Shown: piece by piece, positions 46,742 to 55,801 of the stretch
Layout: every line of letters begins with the position of its first letter
How positions within the stretch are numbered: the stretch's first letter is position 1
DNA from: Frondihabitans peucedani
GTDB taxonomy: Bacteria > Actinomycetota > Actinomycetes > Actinomycetales > Microbacteriaceae
Direction of reading: 5' to 3'
DNA length: 64,000 nt
Assembly (NCBI RefSeq): GCF_039537585.1
Contig: NZ_BAABAU010000001.1
Location: forward strand, 992,001-1,056,000
Position numbers and translations under genes: made by a program
The notes under the pieces: model-generated
What the model saw: only the letters and a program-made list of their open reading frames with translations
Told to the model about the DNA's origin: nothing
Database searches by the model: none

Positions 46742-48288
46742 GCGGACACCTCTCGGGTCTCGGCGATCGCGGACTGCGGGTCCTGAGCGACGACGTCCCA
46801 GAGCTCGTCGGCGTAGGTCTGCCACGACTTCCAGGTCGCCCCGCGGATCTCGTCGTGGAGCCGGCCGAGCAGCGCGTCGTCCTGGAGCAGTCGGCGCATC
46901 CCGTCGACGATCTGCTCGTCGTCGCGGGGGTCGATCTGCACGCAGCCGCCCTGGGCCGCGACCTCGTCGAGGCTGCCGAAGTCGCTCGTCAGTACGGGCG
47001 TGCCGAGCGCGAGCGACTCCGCGACCGGGAGGCCGAAGCCCTCGTGGAGCGAGGCGAAGACCGAGAAGCGGGCCTGCGAGTAGAAGGTCCAGAGGTCGTC
47101 GTCGCCGAGGCGCCGGTGCGACTCGACGCGCATGCCCTCCTTCTGGAGTGCCGCGACGCGCCGGTCGAAGCGGATCGTCGCCTGGCGGCTGCCTCCCCCG
47201 ACGAACACGATGCGGAAGTCGAGGCCCTCGCGGAACAGCAGCTCGGCCGCGAAGAGCACGGCGTCCTGGTTCTTCCGGGGCTCGTGGCTGCCGACGCACA
47301 GGATGATCGGGCTCGCGTCGACGAAGGGCTCCGGCGCCGCCTGGACGGCGCGTCGAGCAGCATCCGAGACCTCGGTCGCGAGCGGGATCGCGACGACGTC
47401 GGGGCCGGTCAGCCCCTGGCTCGGCAGCGCGTCGACGAAGCCGCGGAACTCGTCGGACGCCGACTCGCTGATGCCGGCGACGACGTCGGAGTGCTTCACG
47501 ACGGTCAGGTACTTCGCGAACCGCTCGGACTCGGCGTCGGGCAGCGTGTCGGCGCTCGCCAGCGGGATGGTGTCGTAGCCGACCAGGGCGACCCGGTTCG
47601 GCGACGACTGCGCGAGGCAGGCGAGCTCGGCGCAGACGGCCTCGGCGGGCACCTCGGCGATGACGACCGTGCAGTTCCAGGGGACGACGATCTCGGCGGT
47701 GTCGAGCTCCTCGTCGGAGACGCGCGGGTCGGTCTTCTTGTCGAAGCGGCGGTCGCTCCAGTGCAGGACGCGGTCGGCCTGACGCTCGGTGAGGTCGACG
47801 TAGGCGGAGGAGTCCTGGGTCCAGGCGACGAGTCGGTGGGCCCGCCGGGGGTCGTCCTGCCAGTGCGGGACGGTGTGGCGGACGACGCGCTGGATGCCGG
47901 TGTTGTGCTCCCAGCGCGCACAGAAGTCGACGTCGACCAGGACCTCGCCGGTGACGACGCGCAAGGTGCGGAGGCCGGAGAAGGTGCGCGATCCTGCGTC
48001 GATGGTGCCGGCGAGGACCTGCAGGAGCGCGGTCGCGGGCGTCGCGAGGATGAGGTGGCGGCGGAGGCGCCCGAGGTCGCCCGGCGTGGGGAGCGTGGCC
48101 GTGATCGCGACGTGGAGGAGCCACATGCGGTGCAGGTCGTCGGACTCGCGGACGGACCGGGCGATCACATCGAGGGCCTCGGTCGCGGTGAGATCGGCGT
48201 CGAGCCGCACTCCGAGGTGCGGCGCGGCCTCGACGAGACGCGCGAGGAGGGCCGCCCGGCGCGCGGGCAGGTCGGAGCCGATCGCCAT
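46738..48288 (-). CDS. GT4 glycosyltransferase, GIQRVVRE-module family (A)
   Basis: 516 residues from ATG 48288, chosen because it overlaps the stop of the small upstream gene (TGATG). TGIQRVVRH is at 130-138, CVGSHEPRKN and EGFGLPVAESLALGTPVLTSDFGS mark the GT4 domain. The N-terminal 110 residues are helical and shared with paralogue C. A longer frame to 48408 has no support. Confidence 0.88.
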   Translation of the reverse strand: MAIGSDLPARRAALLARLVEAAPHLGVRLDADLTATEALDVIARSVRESDDLHRMWLLHVAITATLPTPGDLGRLRRHLILATPATALLQVLAGTIDAGSRTFSGLRTLRVVTGEVLVDVDFCARWEHNTGIQRVVRHTVPHWQDDPRRAHRLVAWTQDSSAYVDLTERQADRVLHWSDRRFDKKTDPRVSDEELDTAEIVVPWNCTVVIAEVPAEAVCAELACLAQSSPNRVALVGYDTIPLASADTLPDAESERFAKYLTVVKHSDVVAGISESASDEFRGFVDALPSQGLTGPDVVAIPLATEVSDAARRAVQAAPEPFVDASPIILCVGSHEPRKNQDAVLFAAELLFREGLDFRIVFVGGGSRQATIRFDRRVAALQKEGMRVESHRRLGDDDLWTFYSQARFSVFASLHEGFGLPVAESLALGTPVLTSDFGSLDEVAAQGGCVQIDPRDDEQIVDGMRRLLQDDALLGRLHDEIRGATWKSWQTYADELWDVVAQDPQSAIAETREVSA

Positions 48289-48593
48289 CAGCGGCCCAGG
48301 CGGCGCGCGACGGCCGCTGCGGCGAGCTGGGAGGCGGGCACGACGCCGACCTCGCCGACCTTCTTCTGCAGCAGGCGACCGAGCCGGAGCGGCTTCGTGA
48401 CCTTCCACGACACCGTCTGCTGGATGTCGTGGAGGGCGCCGGTCACGCTCGTCGTCACGACCAGCCAGTCGTCGAGGACGGCGTCGCGGAGCTCTGCCAG
48501 CTCGGCCTCCGACTGGGCCGCGGTGCGCTTCTTCGCTGGTGAGGTGGGTGTCACGGGCGTTCCTTCATTCGACGTGCGGCGGCGGAGCTTCAC
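48288..48593 (-). CDS. small protein with SWKVT-PLR module, unknown function
   Basis: 101 residues, the start of the run of GT genes. TVSWKVTKPLR (60-70) resembles SWKVTSPLR in paralogue C, where it is fused to the transferase. Here it is a separate gene, coupled by TGATG to the next one. The GTG at 48593 has GGGAGG upstream; a GTG at 48554 with AAGGAA is the alternative. It could be a subunit or membrane adaptor of the following transferase; this is inference. Confidence 0.65.
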   Translation of the reverse strand: MKLRRRTSNEGTPVTPTSPAKKRTAAQSEAELAELRDAVLDDWLVVTTSVTGALHDIQQTVSWKVTKPLRLGRLLQKKVGEVGVVPASQLAAAAVARRLGR

Positions 48594-48713
48594 GACACCC
48601 CTCCCGATCGGGGGATGTCCGGACGCCAGTGCGACACATTACCGTGTGACGACCGGCGTCTTTCGGGAGACGTCGCGAGTGTCGATCGGTGAGGCACGCA
48701 CGGAGCAGGGGCA

Positions 48714-49316
48714 ATGACTCGTAGATCGACGATCGTCTGGATCGTGTCCGCCGTCGTGGTGGTCGGAGCCGGCGTGACGTACGCCGCCGTGGGGCCGACC
48801 TCGGCGGGTTCCGCCGCCGGAGCGCGGGTCACGGCCGGGTCGACGCCGTCCTCGCTCCCGTCGCCGTCGGGCACCCCGGCCGGGAGCCGGCCCGCTGCCG
48901 ACGCGACTGCGCCTGCGACCGCGACGCCGGGCGATCCTGCGTCGCCCTCCTCGTCTGCGCCGTCGACCGGCCCGACCGCGGCGCCTCCCGCCGCCACGAC
49001 GAAGCCCGTCGTGGCCGTTACGAGCGTCACCCCGCACCTCACCTACTACGACTTCACCGCGTCGTCGTCGACGCTCGAGGTCGGCGGCAACGTGCCCGGA
49101 CTCGTCGACTCGGGCGGATCGTGCATCGTGACCGCCACCCGCGGCGCCGTGACCGTGACTCAGACCTTCACCGCCTCCCCGCAGGCGTCCTCGACCGAGT
49201 GCGGCACGATGCGCCTGGCGTCGCCGAAGCTCACGAGCGGCACCTGGAACCTGACCATCGGCTACCGATCCCCGCGCGCGGCCGGAGCCTCCCCGAGCAC
49301 CGAGGTGACCCTGTGA
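48714..49316 (+). CDS. exported or anchored Pro/Ala/Ser-rich protein, unknown
   Basis: 200 residues. An N-terminal hydrophobic helix (about 8-26) is followed by a low-complexity linker (about 30-98) and a domain of about 100 residues with YYDFTASSSTLEVGG and a probable cysteine pair (CIVTATRG and ECGTMRL). It is divergent from the GT run and its stop overlaps the next start (GTGA), so it is expressed with the secreted repeat protein. I do not recognise a family. Confidence 0.7.
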   Translation: MTRRSTIVWIVSAVVVVGAGVTYAAVGPTSAGSAAGARVTAGSTPSSLPSPSGTPAGSRPAADATAPATATPGDPASPSSSAPSTGPTAAPPAATTKPVVAVTSVTPHLTYYDFTASSSTLEVGGNVPGLVDSGGSCIVTATRGAVTVTQTFTASPQASSTECGTMRLASPKLTSGTWNLTIGYRSPRAAGASPSTEVTL

Positions 49317-51457
49317 CCGAATCGAGAAGCCTCTGGCGCAGGATCGCGGCCATCGCGCTGGTCACCGCTCTGGCCGCGTCCGCGCTGACGGTCGTCACCG
49401 GCCTCGTCTCGTCGACGACCGAGCGCGCCTCGGCCGCGACGAGCGCATCGACCTTCGACGCGGGCAACATCATCAGCGACGACACCTTCTTCAACGCCTC
49501 GACCATGTCGGCGGCCGATGTCCAGGTGTTCCTGAATTCGAAGGTGCCGGTCTGCCGGTCGGGCTCCACCTGCCTGAAGAGCTACTCGCAGGCGACCGCG
49601 ACCCACGCGGCCGACACCTACTGCCGCGCCTACATCGGGGCCTCGACGGAGACCGCCGCCTCGATCATCGCCCGCGTCGGCGCCGCGTGCGGGATCAACC
49701 CCCAGGTGCTCCTCGTGATGCTGCAGAAGGAGCAGGGACTCGTCCTGTCGACGGCGCCCACCGCGACGGCCTACCGGATCGCCATGGGCTACGGCTGCCC
49801 CGACACCGCGGCGTGCAACACCCTCTACTACGGCTTCGCGAACCAGGTCTGGAACGCCGCCCACCAGATGCAGAAGTACACCAAGAACAGCAGGCTGTTC
49901 AGCTTCCAGCCGGGCCGCACCAACCTCATCCAGTACAACCCCAGCGCGTCGTGCGGCGCGAAGAGCGTCTACATCCAGAACCAGGCCACCGCGAACCTGT
50001 ACATCTACACGCCCTACACCCCGAACGCGGCGTCGCTCCAGGCCGGCTACGGTTCCGCGCCCTGCGGCGCCTACGGCAACCGGAACTTCTACCTCTACTT
50101 CAGCGACTGGTTCGGCAACCCCTCGAACTGGCTCTCCGCAGGCGGCTTCGAGGGCTCCTCGAAGACCGGCTGGGCGTTCGCATCCGGCGTCAACCGGGCG
50201 TCTCGCGGAGACGCGAAGACCGCCCAGGCCGGCGACTACTACCTCGTCGCGAACACCCCCGCAGCGGGACGCACCGTCTCGCAGACGATCACCCGGGCCA
50301 CCAGGATCGGGGAGCAGGCCAACGCCTCGATCTGGCTGCGCTCGTCGTCGACGGCGCCGTTCACCGGCACGGTGTCGCTCACCGGCCTCGGCGGCACGGC
50401 CGAGACCGCGAAGCAGGCCTTCACCGTGGGCGCCACGTGGACGCAGGTCCGGGTCGCGCTCCCGATCCGGGCGTCGACCCACACCGGCGTCCGGCTCGAC
50501 GTCGCGATGACGACGACGGGGAAGAACCTCTACCTCGACTCCGCAGCCCTCGGCTTCGGGCAGGCGCCCGTCCTGCAGAACACACTCGTCAACCCGTCGT
50601 TCGAGGGGTCGTTCGGCCGCTGGACGCCCGGCAACGGCTTCATCAATCAGCAGATCTACGACAAGCCCGCGCAGGCGAAGGCAGGCTCGTGGTTCGCCGC
50701 GTCGAACACCGCCGTGGCCGGCCGGAGCTTCTCGCAGACCGTCACCCCGACCGTCTCAGCCGGCGACCGCTGGACCGCCTCCGTCTGGCTGCGCTCCTCG
50801 TCGTCGTCCCGGTTCACCGGCCGGCTCGCGCTCTGGGGCCTCGGCGGCTCGAAGAACCTGAACACCGTGAAGGCGTACTCGGTCGGCAGCACCTGGACGC
50901 GGTTCACCGTCACCCTGGACGTCGGCGCGGTCGTGCCGAGCTCGCTGAAGTTCGAGGTGTACATGGACACGACGTCGAGTCGGGGCACGCTCTACCTCGA
51001 CGGCGCCGACCTCTCGCGGAACCTCCTCGCCTCCGGGTCCTTCGAGGGCTCCGCCGCCGGCTGGAACCGGAGCTCGGCCGGGACGAACCTGGCCGTCTAC
51101 AAGGCGTCCGGCACGAACACCGCGGTGAACGGCTCCTCCTACGCGGCGACGAACACGAACCTCCCGGGAGCGTCGCTCACGCAGGATGTCGTCCTCGCAC
51201 CGATCGCGGGCGACGTCTACACCGCCGAGATCTGGGTCCGGCGGACCGGAGCCGCGCCCTTCACCGGGCGCCTCGCGCTCTGGGGTCTCGGGACGAAGAA
51301 CGTGCAGGCCTCGACGGCGTTCACCGCCTCGTCCTCCTGGACCCTCGTGCGCGTCTCCCTGCCGATCACCGCGAGCGGCCTCACCTCGCTGCGGTTCCAG
51401 CTCTACGAGGACTCCACCGCGTCGACCATCGCGATCGACGGTGCACAGGTCTACTGA
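49313..51457 (+). CDS. secreted modular protein with a three-fold repeat (hemagglutinin-like)
   Basis: 714 residues from GTG 49313. The signal peptide (about 1-42) ends ASAAT. The N-terminal domain (about 50-265) with KVPVCRSGSTCLKSY, VLLVMLQKEQGLV, RIAMGYGCPD and YGNRNFYLYFSDWFG resembles proteins called hemagglutinins in Microbacteriaceae. Then come three repeats of about 140 residues (about 265-420, 420-565, 565-714), each with an SFEGS-like start, a VWLRSSS or WVRRTG line, FTGRLALWGLG and W-T-x-[VF]-R-V. They resemble carbohydrate-binding domains. It is likely an extracellular glycan-binding or cell-wall protein; activity is unknown. Confidence 0.75.
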   Translation: MTESRSLWRRIAAIALVTALAASALTVVTGLVSSTTERASAATSASTFDAGNIISDDTFFNASTMSAADVQVFLNSKVPVCRSGSTCLKSYSQATATHAADTYCRAYIGASTETAASIIARVGAACGINPQVLLVMLQKEQGLVLSTAPTATAYRIAMGYGCPDTAACNTLYYGFANQVWNAAHQMQKYTKNSRLFSFQPGRTNLIQYNPSASCGAKSVYIQNQATANLYIYTPYTPNAASLQAGYGSAPCGAYGNRNFYLYFSDWFGNPSNWLSAGGFEGSSKTGWAFASGVNRASRGDAKTAQAGDYYLVANTPAAGRTVSQTITRATRIGEQANASIWLRSSSTAPFTGTVSLTGLGGTAETAKQAFTVGATWTQVRVALPIRASTHTGVRLDVAMTTTGKNLYLDSAALGFGQAPVLQNTLVNPSFEGSFGRWTPGNGFINQQIYDKPAQAKAGSWFAASNTAVAGRSFSQTVTPTVSAGDRWTASVWLRSSSSSRFTGRLALWGLGGSKNLNTVKAYSVGSTWTRFTVTLDVGAVVPSSLKFEVYMDTTSSRGTLYLDGADLSRNLLASGSFEGSAAGWNRSSAGTNLAVYKASGTNTAVNGSSYAATNTNLPGASLTQDVVLAPIAGDVYTAEIWVRRTGAAPFTGRLALWGLGTKNVQASTAFTASSSWTLVRVSLPITASGLTSLRFQLYEDSTASTIAIDGAQVY

Positions 51458-51467
51458 CGCCCAGCAC

Positions 51468-51480
51468 GGGCCTTCGGCCC
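51468..51480 (+). terminator. short hairpin after the repeat protein
   Basis: GGGCC-TTC-GGCCC follows the stop by 10 bases and is followed by TT. TATAGT at 51486-51491, a -10-like element of gmd, starts six bases later. Confidence 0.5.
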
Positions 51481-51528
51481 TTGGCTATAGTGACGTGTCG
51501 GAAACGCCCGCGAACCAAAGGATCTGAA

Positions 51529-52518
<990 letters not shown>

Positions 52519-52541
52519 CGACGATCGGCGGGTCCGAGCCG

Positions 52542-53489
52542 ATGCCACGCGCACTGATCACCGGCGTCTCCGGGCAGACCGGCAGCTACCTCGCCGAGAA
52601 CCTCCTCGCCCGCGGCTGGGAGGTGCACGGCGTCCAGCGGGAAGACACCCGCGACCCGATCGTCCCGGCCGCCGTCGAGGTGCACCAGGCCGACCTGGCC
52701 GACTTCCCGGCGACCGCGAGGGTCGTCGCCGACGTCGAGCCCGACACCCTGTTCAACCTCGCGGCGCTGTCGTCGGTCGCGGCCTCCTGGCAGAGACCGA
52801 TCGAGACGGCGCTGCTGAACGGCGCCGCGGTCGCGAACCTGCTCGACGCCGTCCGGTCGCTCCCCGCGTCGGCGCCCGGTCTCCCCCGCGGGTTCGTGCA
52901 GGCCTCGAGCGCCGAGATCTTCGGCGCCGCCGACGAGTCGCCGCAGAGCGAGACCACGCCGATCCGCCCGGTCAACCCCTATGGCGCGTCGAAGGCCTAC
53001 GGCCACACCCTCGTCGGTGCCTACCGCGCCTCGGGGCTCCGGGCCTCCAGCGTCATCCTCTACAACCACGAGTCGCCTCGCCGACCCGAGGCCTTCGTGA
53101 CGCGGAAGATCACCGCCGGTGTCGCCAGGATCGCGCGCGGCGAGCAGGACGGCCTCGTCCTCGGCAACCTCGACGCCCGCCGCGACTGGGGCTGGGCGCC
53201 CGACTACGCCGAGGCCCTGGCCCGGGTCGGCAGCGCGACCGAGAGCGACGACTACGTCGTCGCGACCGGGGAGTCCCACTCCATCCACGACTTCGTCGCC
53301 GCAGCCTTTGCCGCCGCCGGGATCACCGACTGGGAGGGCCTGGTGTCGGTCGACCCCGCGTTCGTCCGGCCGACCGACGCGGCCGAGCTCCGCGGCGATG
53401 CGTCGAAGATCCGGACCGCGCTGGGCTGGGAGCCCACGAAGACCTTCGCGGCCGTCGTCGCGGCGATGGTCGAGCACGACCTGGCCTGA
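52542..53489 (+). CDS. second GDP-mannose 4,6-dehydratase-type SDR
   Basis: 315 residues, 23 bases after gmd. It has ALITGVSGQTGSYL, QASSAEIFG, Y147-x3-K151 and NHESPRRPEAFVTRKI, so it belongs to the dehydratase branch and not to the typical reductase branch. It is clearly diverged from its neighbour. As no separate reductase (Rmd or fucose synthase type) is visible, it might have taken on the reductase step, act as a specialised dehydratase, or work as a heteromer. Confidence 0.82.
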   Translation: MPRALITGVSGQTGSYLAENLLARGWEVHGVQREDTRDPIVPAAVEVHQADLADFPATARVVADVEPDTLFNLAALSSVAASWQRPIETALLNGAAVANLLDAVRSLPASAPGLPRGFVQASSAEIFGAADESPQSETTPIRPVNPYGASKAYGHTLVGAYRASGLRASSVILYNHESPRRPEAFVTRKITAGVARIARGEQDGLVLGNLDARRDWGWAPDYAEALARVGSATESDDYVVATGESHSIHDFVAAAFAAAGITDWEGLVSVDPAFVRPTDAAELRGDASKIRTALGWEPTKTFAAVVAAMVEHDLA

Positions 53490-53557
53490 CCGCCCATCCT
53501 GCGTCGGGCGGTGGCCTCCTGGCGTGGTGCTGATGCGTGGGGTCGGCGGGACGCGTC

Positions 53558-53619
53558 GGCGGGTGCTTGCCGCTGTAGGCGGGCCTCCGGGGGCCACCCC
53601 ACTGCTGCGAGCACCCGCC
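53558..53619. terminator. inverted repeat between convergent genes
   Basis: GGCGGGTGCT (53558-53567) pairs with AGCACCCGCC (53610-53619) across a 42-base spacer, between the second gmd-type gene and the membrane protein. Confidence 0.5.
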
Positions 53620-53658
53620 CACCCGCGCGCCAGAACCGGCGAGCATCCGCCGAGGCAC

Positions 53659-55764
53659 CTACTTCGACGCGGGCACGATCCTGCCGCCGGACTGCAGCTC
53701 GCCGAGCCACACGCTCCGGGTCGACTGCGTGAACGTGTTCGGGAGGTGCAGGAGTCCGCGTCCCCAGAAGGGCACGGTGACGGTCGTGATCGGCGAGACC
53801 GAACGGAACGCAGCGGCGTCGCTTTTCGGCAACAGGTTCGGCATGTACGTCACGACCGCGATGTTCCCGAGCTTCTTCTGAACCGTGTCGAGACTGGTCG
53901 AGTCGATCGTGGAGAGCGAGACACTCGCCACCTGCAGGTCACAGACGGTGCGGAGGGTGAGGGCGTAGTTCGCCGGCGCGCCATCACGAATGAGGACGAC
54001 CGACTCTGCCCCCGGGTTGGCCTCGGCGATGCTTTCGCAGATCGCCTGGATCTCGTCTGCCTGGTGACTTCCGTCGCGGATCGCCAGGATGCCGTTCCAC
54101 GCGACCAGCGGGGTCAGCGCGACGACTGCAGCCAGCAGGGCCGCCAGGATCCTGCCCACCACCCGCGCTCTCCTGCGATCGCGCACCGCTCCCCAGAGCA
54201 CTCGCAGGGCGAACACTGCGGCGATCAAGAAGCCGGGCGTGACGATCGGAAGCAGCCGCCGGAATGCCCAGATCTGGCTCGGTGTGATCGACACCTTCGT
54301 GAAGTAGAGGGCGGCCACCGCGAGCGGCGCCGCTGCCAGGAGCAGGAGCGGGATGCTCCGTCGCTTCACCCCCAGGAACATCATCAGGACGAAGCCCACG
54401 ATGGCCAGGCTGAGAGTAGGCCAGCCGAAGTACCAGGCGATCCACGACATCGTGTGCTCTTCGTACGACCGGGCGGGATCGACCTGCAGGCCCTCGAGCT
54501 TCTGCAGCGCACCCACGGTCGGCTGCTGGAAGAGGCTGCCCTGGCGGGAGACGAACCACAGCGGCCGACTCAGCCAGAAGACGAGCGCGAGCGCGGTACC
54601 CGAGGCGAGGACATACGACACGACCCGCCAGGTTCGGGTGAACGACCCCGGTGGCAGCTTTCGACCGACGAACCAGAGCAGCCCGGTGACGATGCAGACC
54701 GCGATCCCGACGGCCCAGAGCAGGCGCGCCTGCGGAAGCAGGGTGTCGATGTAGGCGGTCTTGTTGAGCGCGATCCCGAGCAGGCCGACGACGGTCGTGG
54801 CGATGGTGACGCCGAAGAACCAGAGGAGTCCGCGTCCCAGCTCTCTGCGCCGATCGCCCGTGATGAAGCCGAGACCGGCCGCGCCCAGAACGACGGTCGA
54901 GCCGATGAACGCGAGCGGCCCGTCGATCCTGGCCATGCTGGCTGTGCCGAGGAACATCCCGGCGACGATGAAGTCGCGCGAACTCCCCGAGCGCACCGCC
55001 GACAGGAGGTAGGTGAGACCGGCAGCGCAGACCGTGACCATGATGATCTCGGAGTAGCTCCCGCGCGCGAAGAAGAGGAAAGCCACGGAGAGTCCCAGGG
55101 CGAGTTGCGGAACAAGGGCCCAGATCGGGCCGAGCACGCGGCGCGCCAATCCGTACACCGTGATGAGGGCGGCGCCACCGAGCACCAGATTGGTCGACAG
55201 GCCCAAGCGGATTCCGCCGAGCCACGTGCCGATCGCGATCATCGTGGGCAACAGGTCGCCGCCCTGGAGATGCACCTTGCCGTCGGGAGAAGGAACGAAC
55301 GCGCCCAGCTGAGCAGACACCCCCGGGATACCCGTCACAGCGTCGGAGGCGCCAGAGATGTCGATGCCGGCAGTCGGTGACTGGCTCAGCCAGATGCCTC
55401 CCAGCGTGTAGAGGCCCGGGTCGCCCGTGGGAACGATCGATTGGGACGTGAAGTGGAGATTGCCGACGACGAAGACGACCGCGATGACGACCGAGACGAC
55501 GCTGCCCACGAGGACAGGTCGGCTCGTCTCGATCTGCTGGCGAGGGATGAGCCAGCAGAAGCCGATCGCGGCAATCAGCGCCGCGGGCAGGACCACCCAT
55601 TCGTAGAAGACGTTCAGGGTCGACGTGACACTTGCCACGAGGAACACGGCAAGGCAGATCAGCGCGATCCGGTCGGGGAACGAGCGCACGAAGTCGCCCA
55701 CGATCGGCCGGCGGGCCGGCGAGGGGGCGGTGGACAGGCGGCGGGAGGGGGCTTGAGTAGTCAT
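53659..55764 (-). CDS. large multi-span membrane protein (GT-C-like), unknown substrate
   Basis: 701 residues with about 12 helices and a C-terminal part of about 150 residues outside the membrane. The first loop has FTSQSIVPTGDPGLYTLGGIWLSQ, an acidic loop like that of GT-C transferases. GC and codon use are slightly less extreme than in its neighbours. The ATG at 55764 has GGAG nearby, with TAGGGT before it. It is probably a polyprenyl-sugar-dependent transferase modifying the glycan or envelope proteins; that is inference from fold and context. Confidence 0.65.
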   Translation of the reverse strand: MTTQAPSRRLSTAPSPARRPIVGDFVRSFPDRIALICLAVFLVASVTSTLNVFYEWVVLPAALIAAIGFCWLIPRQQIETSRPVLVGSVVSVVIAVVFVVGNLHFTSQSIVPTGDPGLYTLGGIWLSQSPTAGIDISGASDAVTGIPGVSAQLGAFVPSPDGKVHLQGGDLLPTMIAIGTWLGGIRLGLSTNLVLGGAALITVYGLARRVLGPIWALVPQLALGLSVAFLFFARGSYSEIIMVTVCAAGLTYLLSAVRSGSSRDFIVAGMFLGTASMARIDGPLAFIGSTVVLGAAGLGFITGDRRRELGRGLLWFFGVTIATTVVGLLGIALNKTAYIDTLLPQARLLWAVGIAVCIVTGLLWFVGRKLPPGSFTRTWRVVSYVLASGTALALVFWLSRPLWFVSRQGSLFQQPTVGALQKLEGLQVDPARSYEEHTMSWIAWYFGWPTLSLAIVGFVLMMFLGVKRRSIPLLLLAAAPLAVAALYFTKVSITPSQIWAFRRLLPIVTPGFLIAAVFALRVLWGAVRDRRRARVVGRILAALLAAVVALTPLVAWNGILAIRDGSHQADEIQAICESIAEANPGAESVVLIRDGAPANYALTLRTVCDLQVASVSLSTIDSTSLDTVQKKLGNIAVVTYMPNLLPKSDAAAFRSVSPITTVTVPFWGRGLLHLPNTFTQSTRSVWLGELQSGGRIVPASK

Positions 55765-55801
55765 CGGGCTCCGAACACCCTACCCTGGCCGCCCACTGGC
55801 T

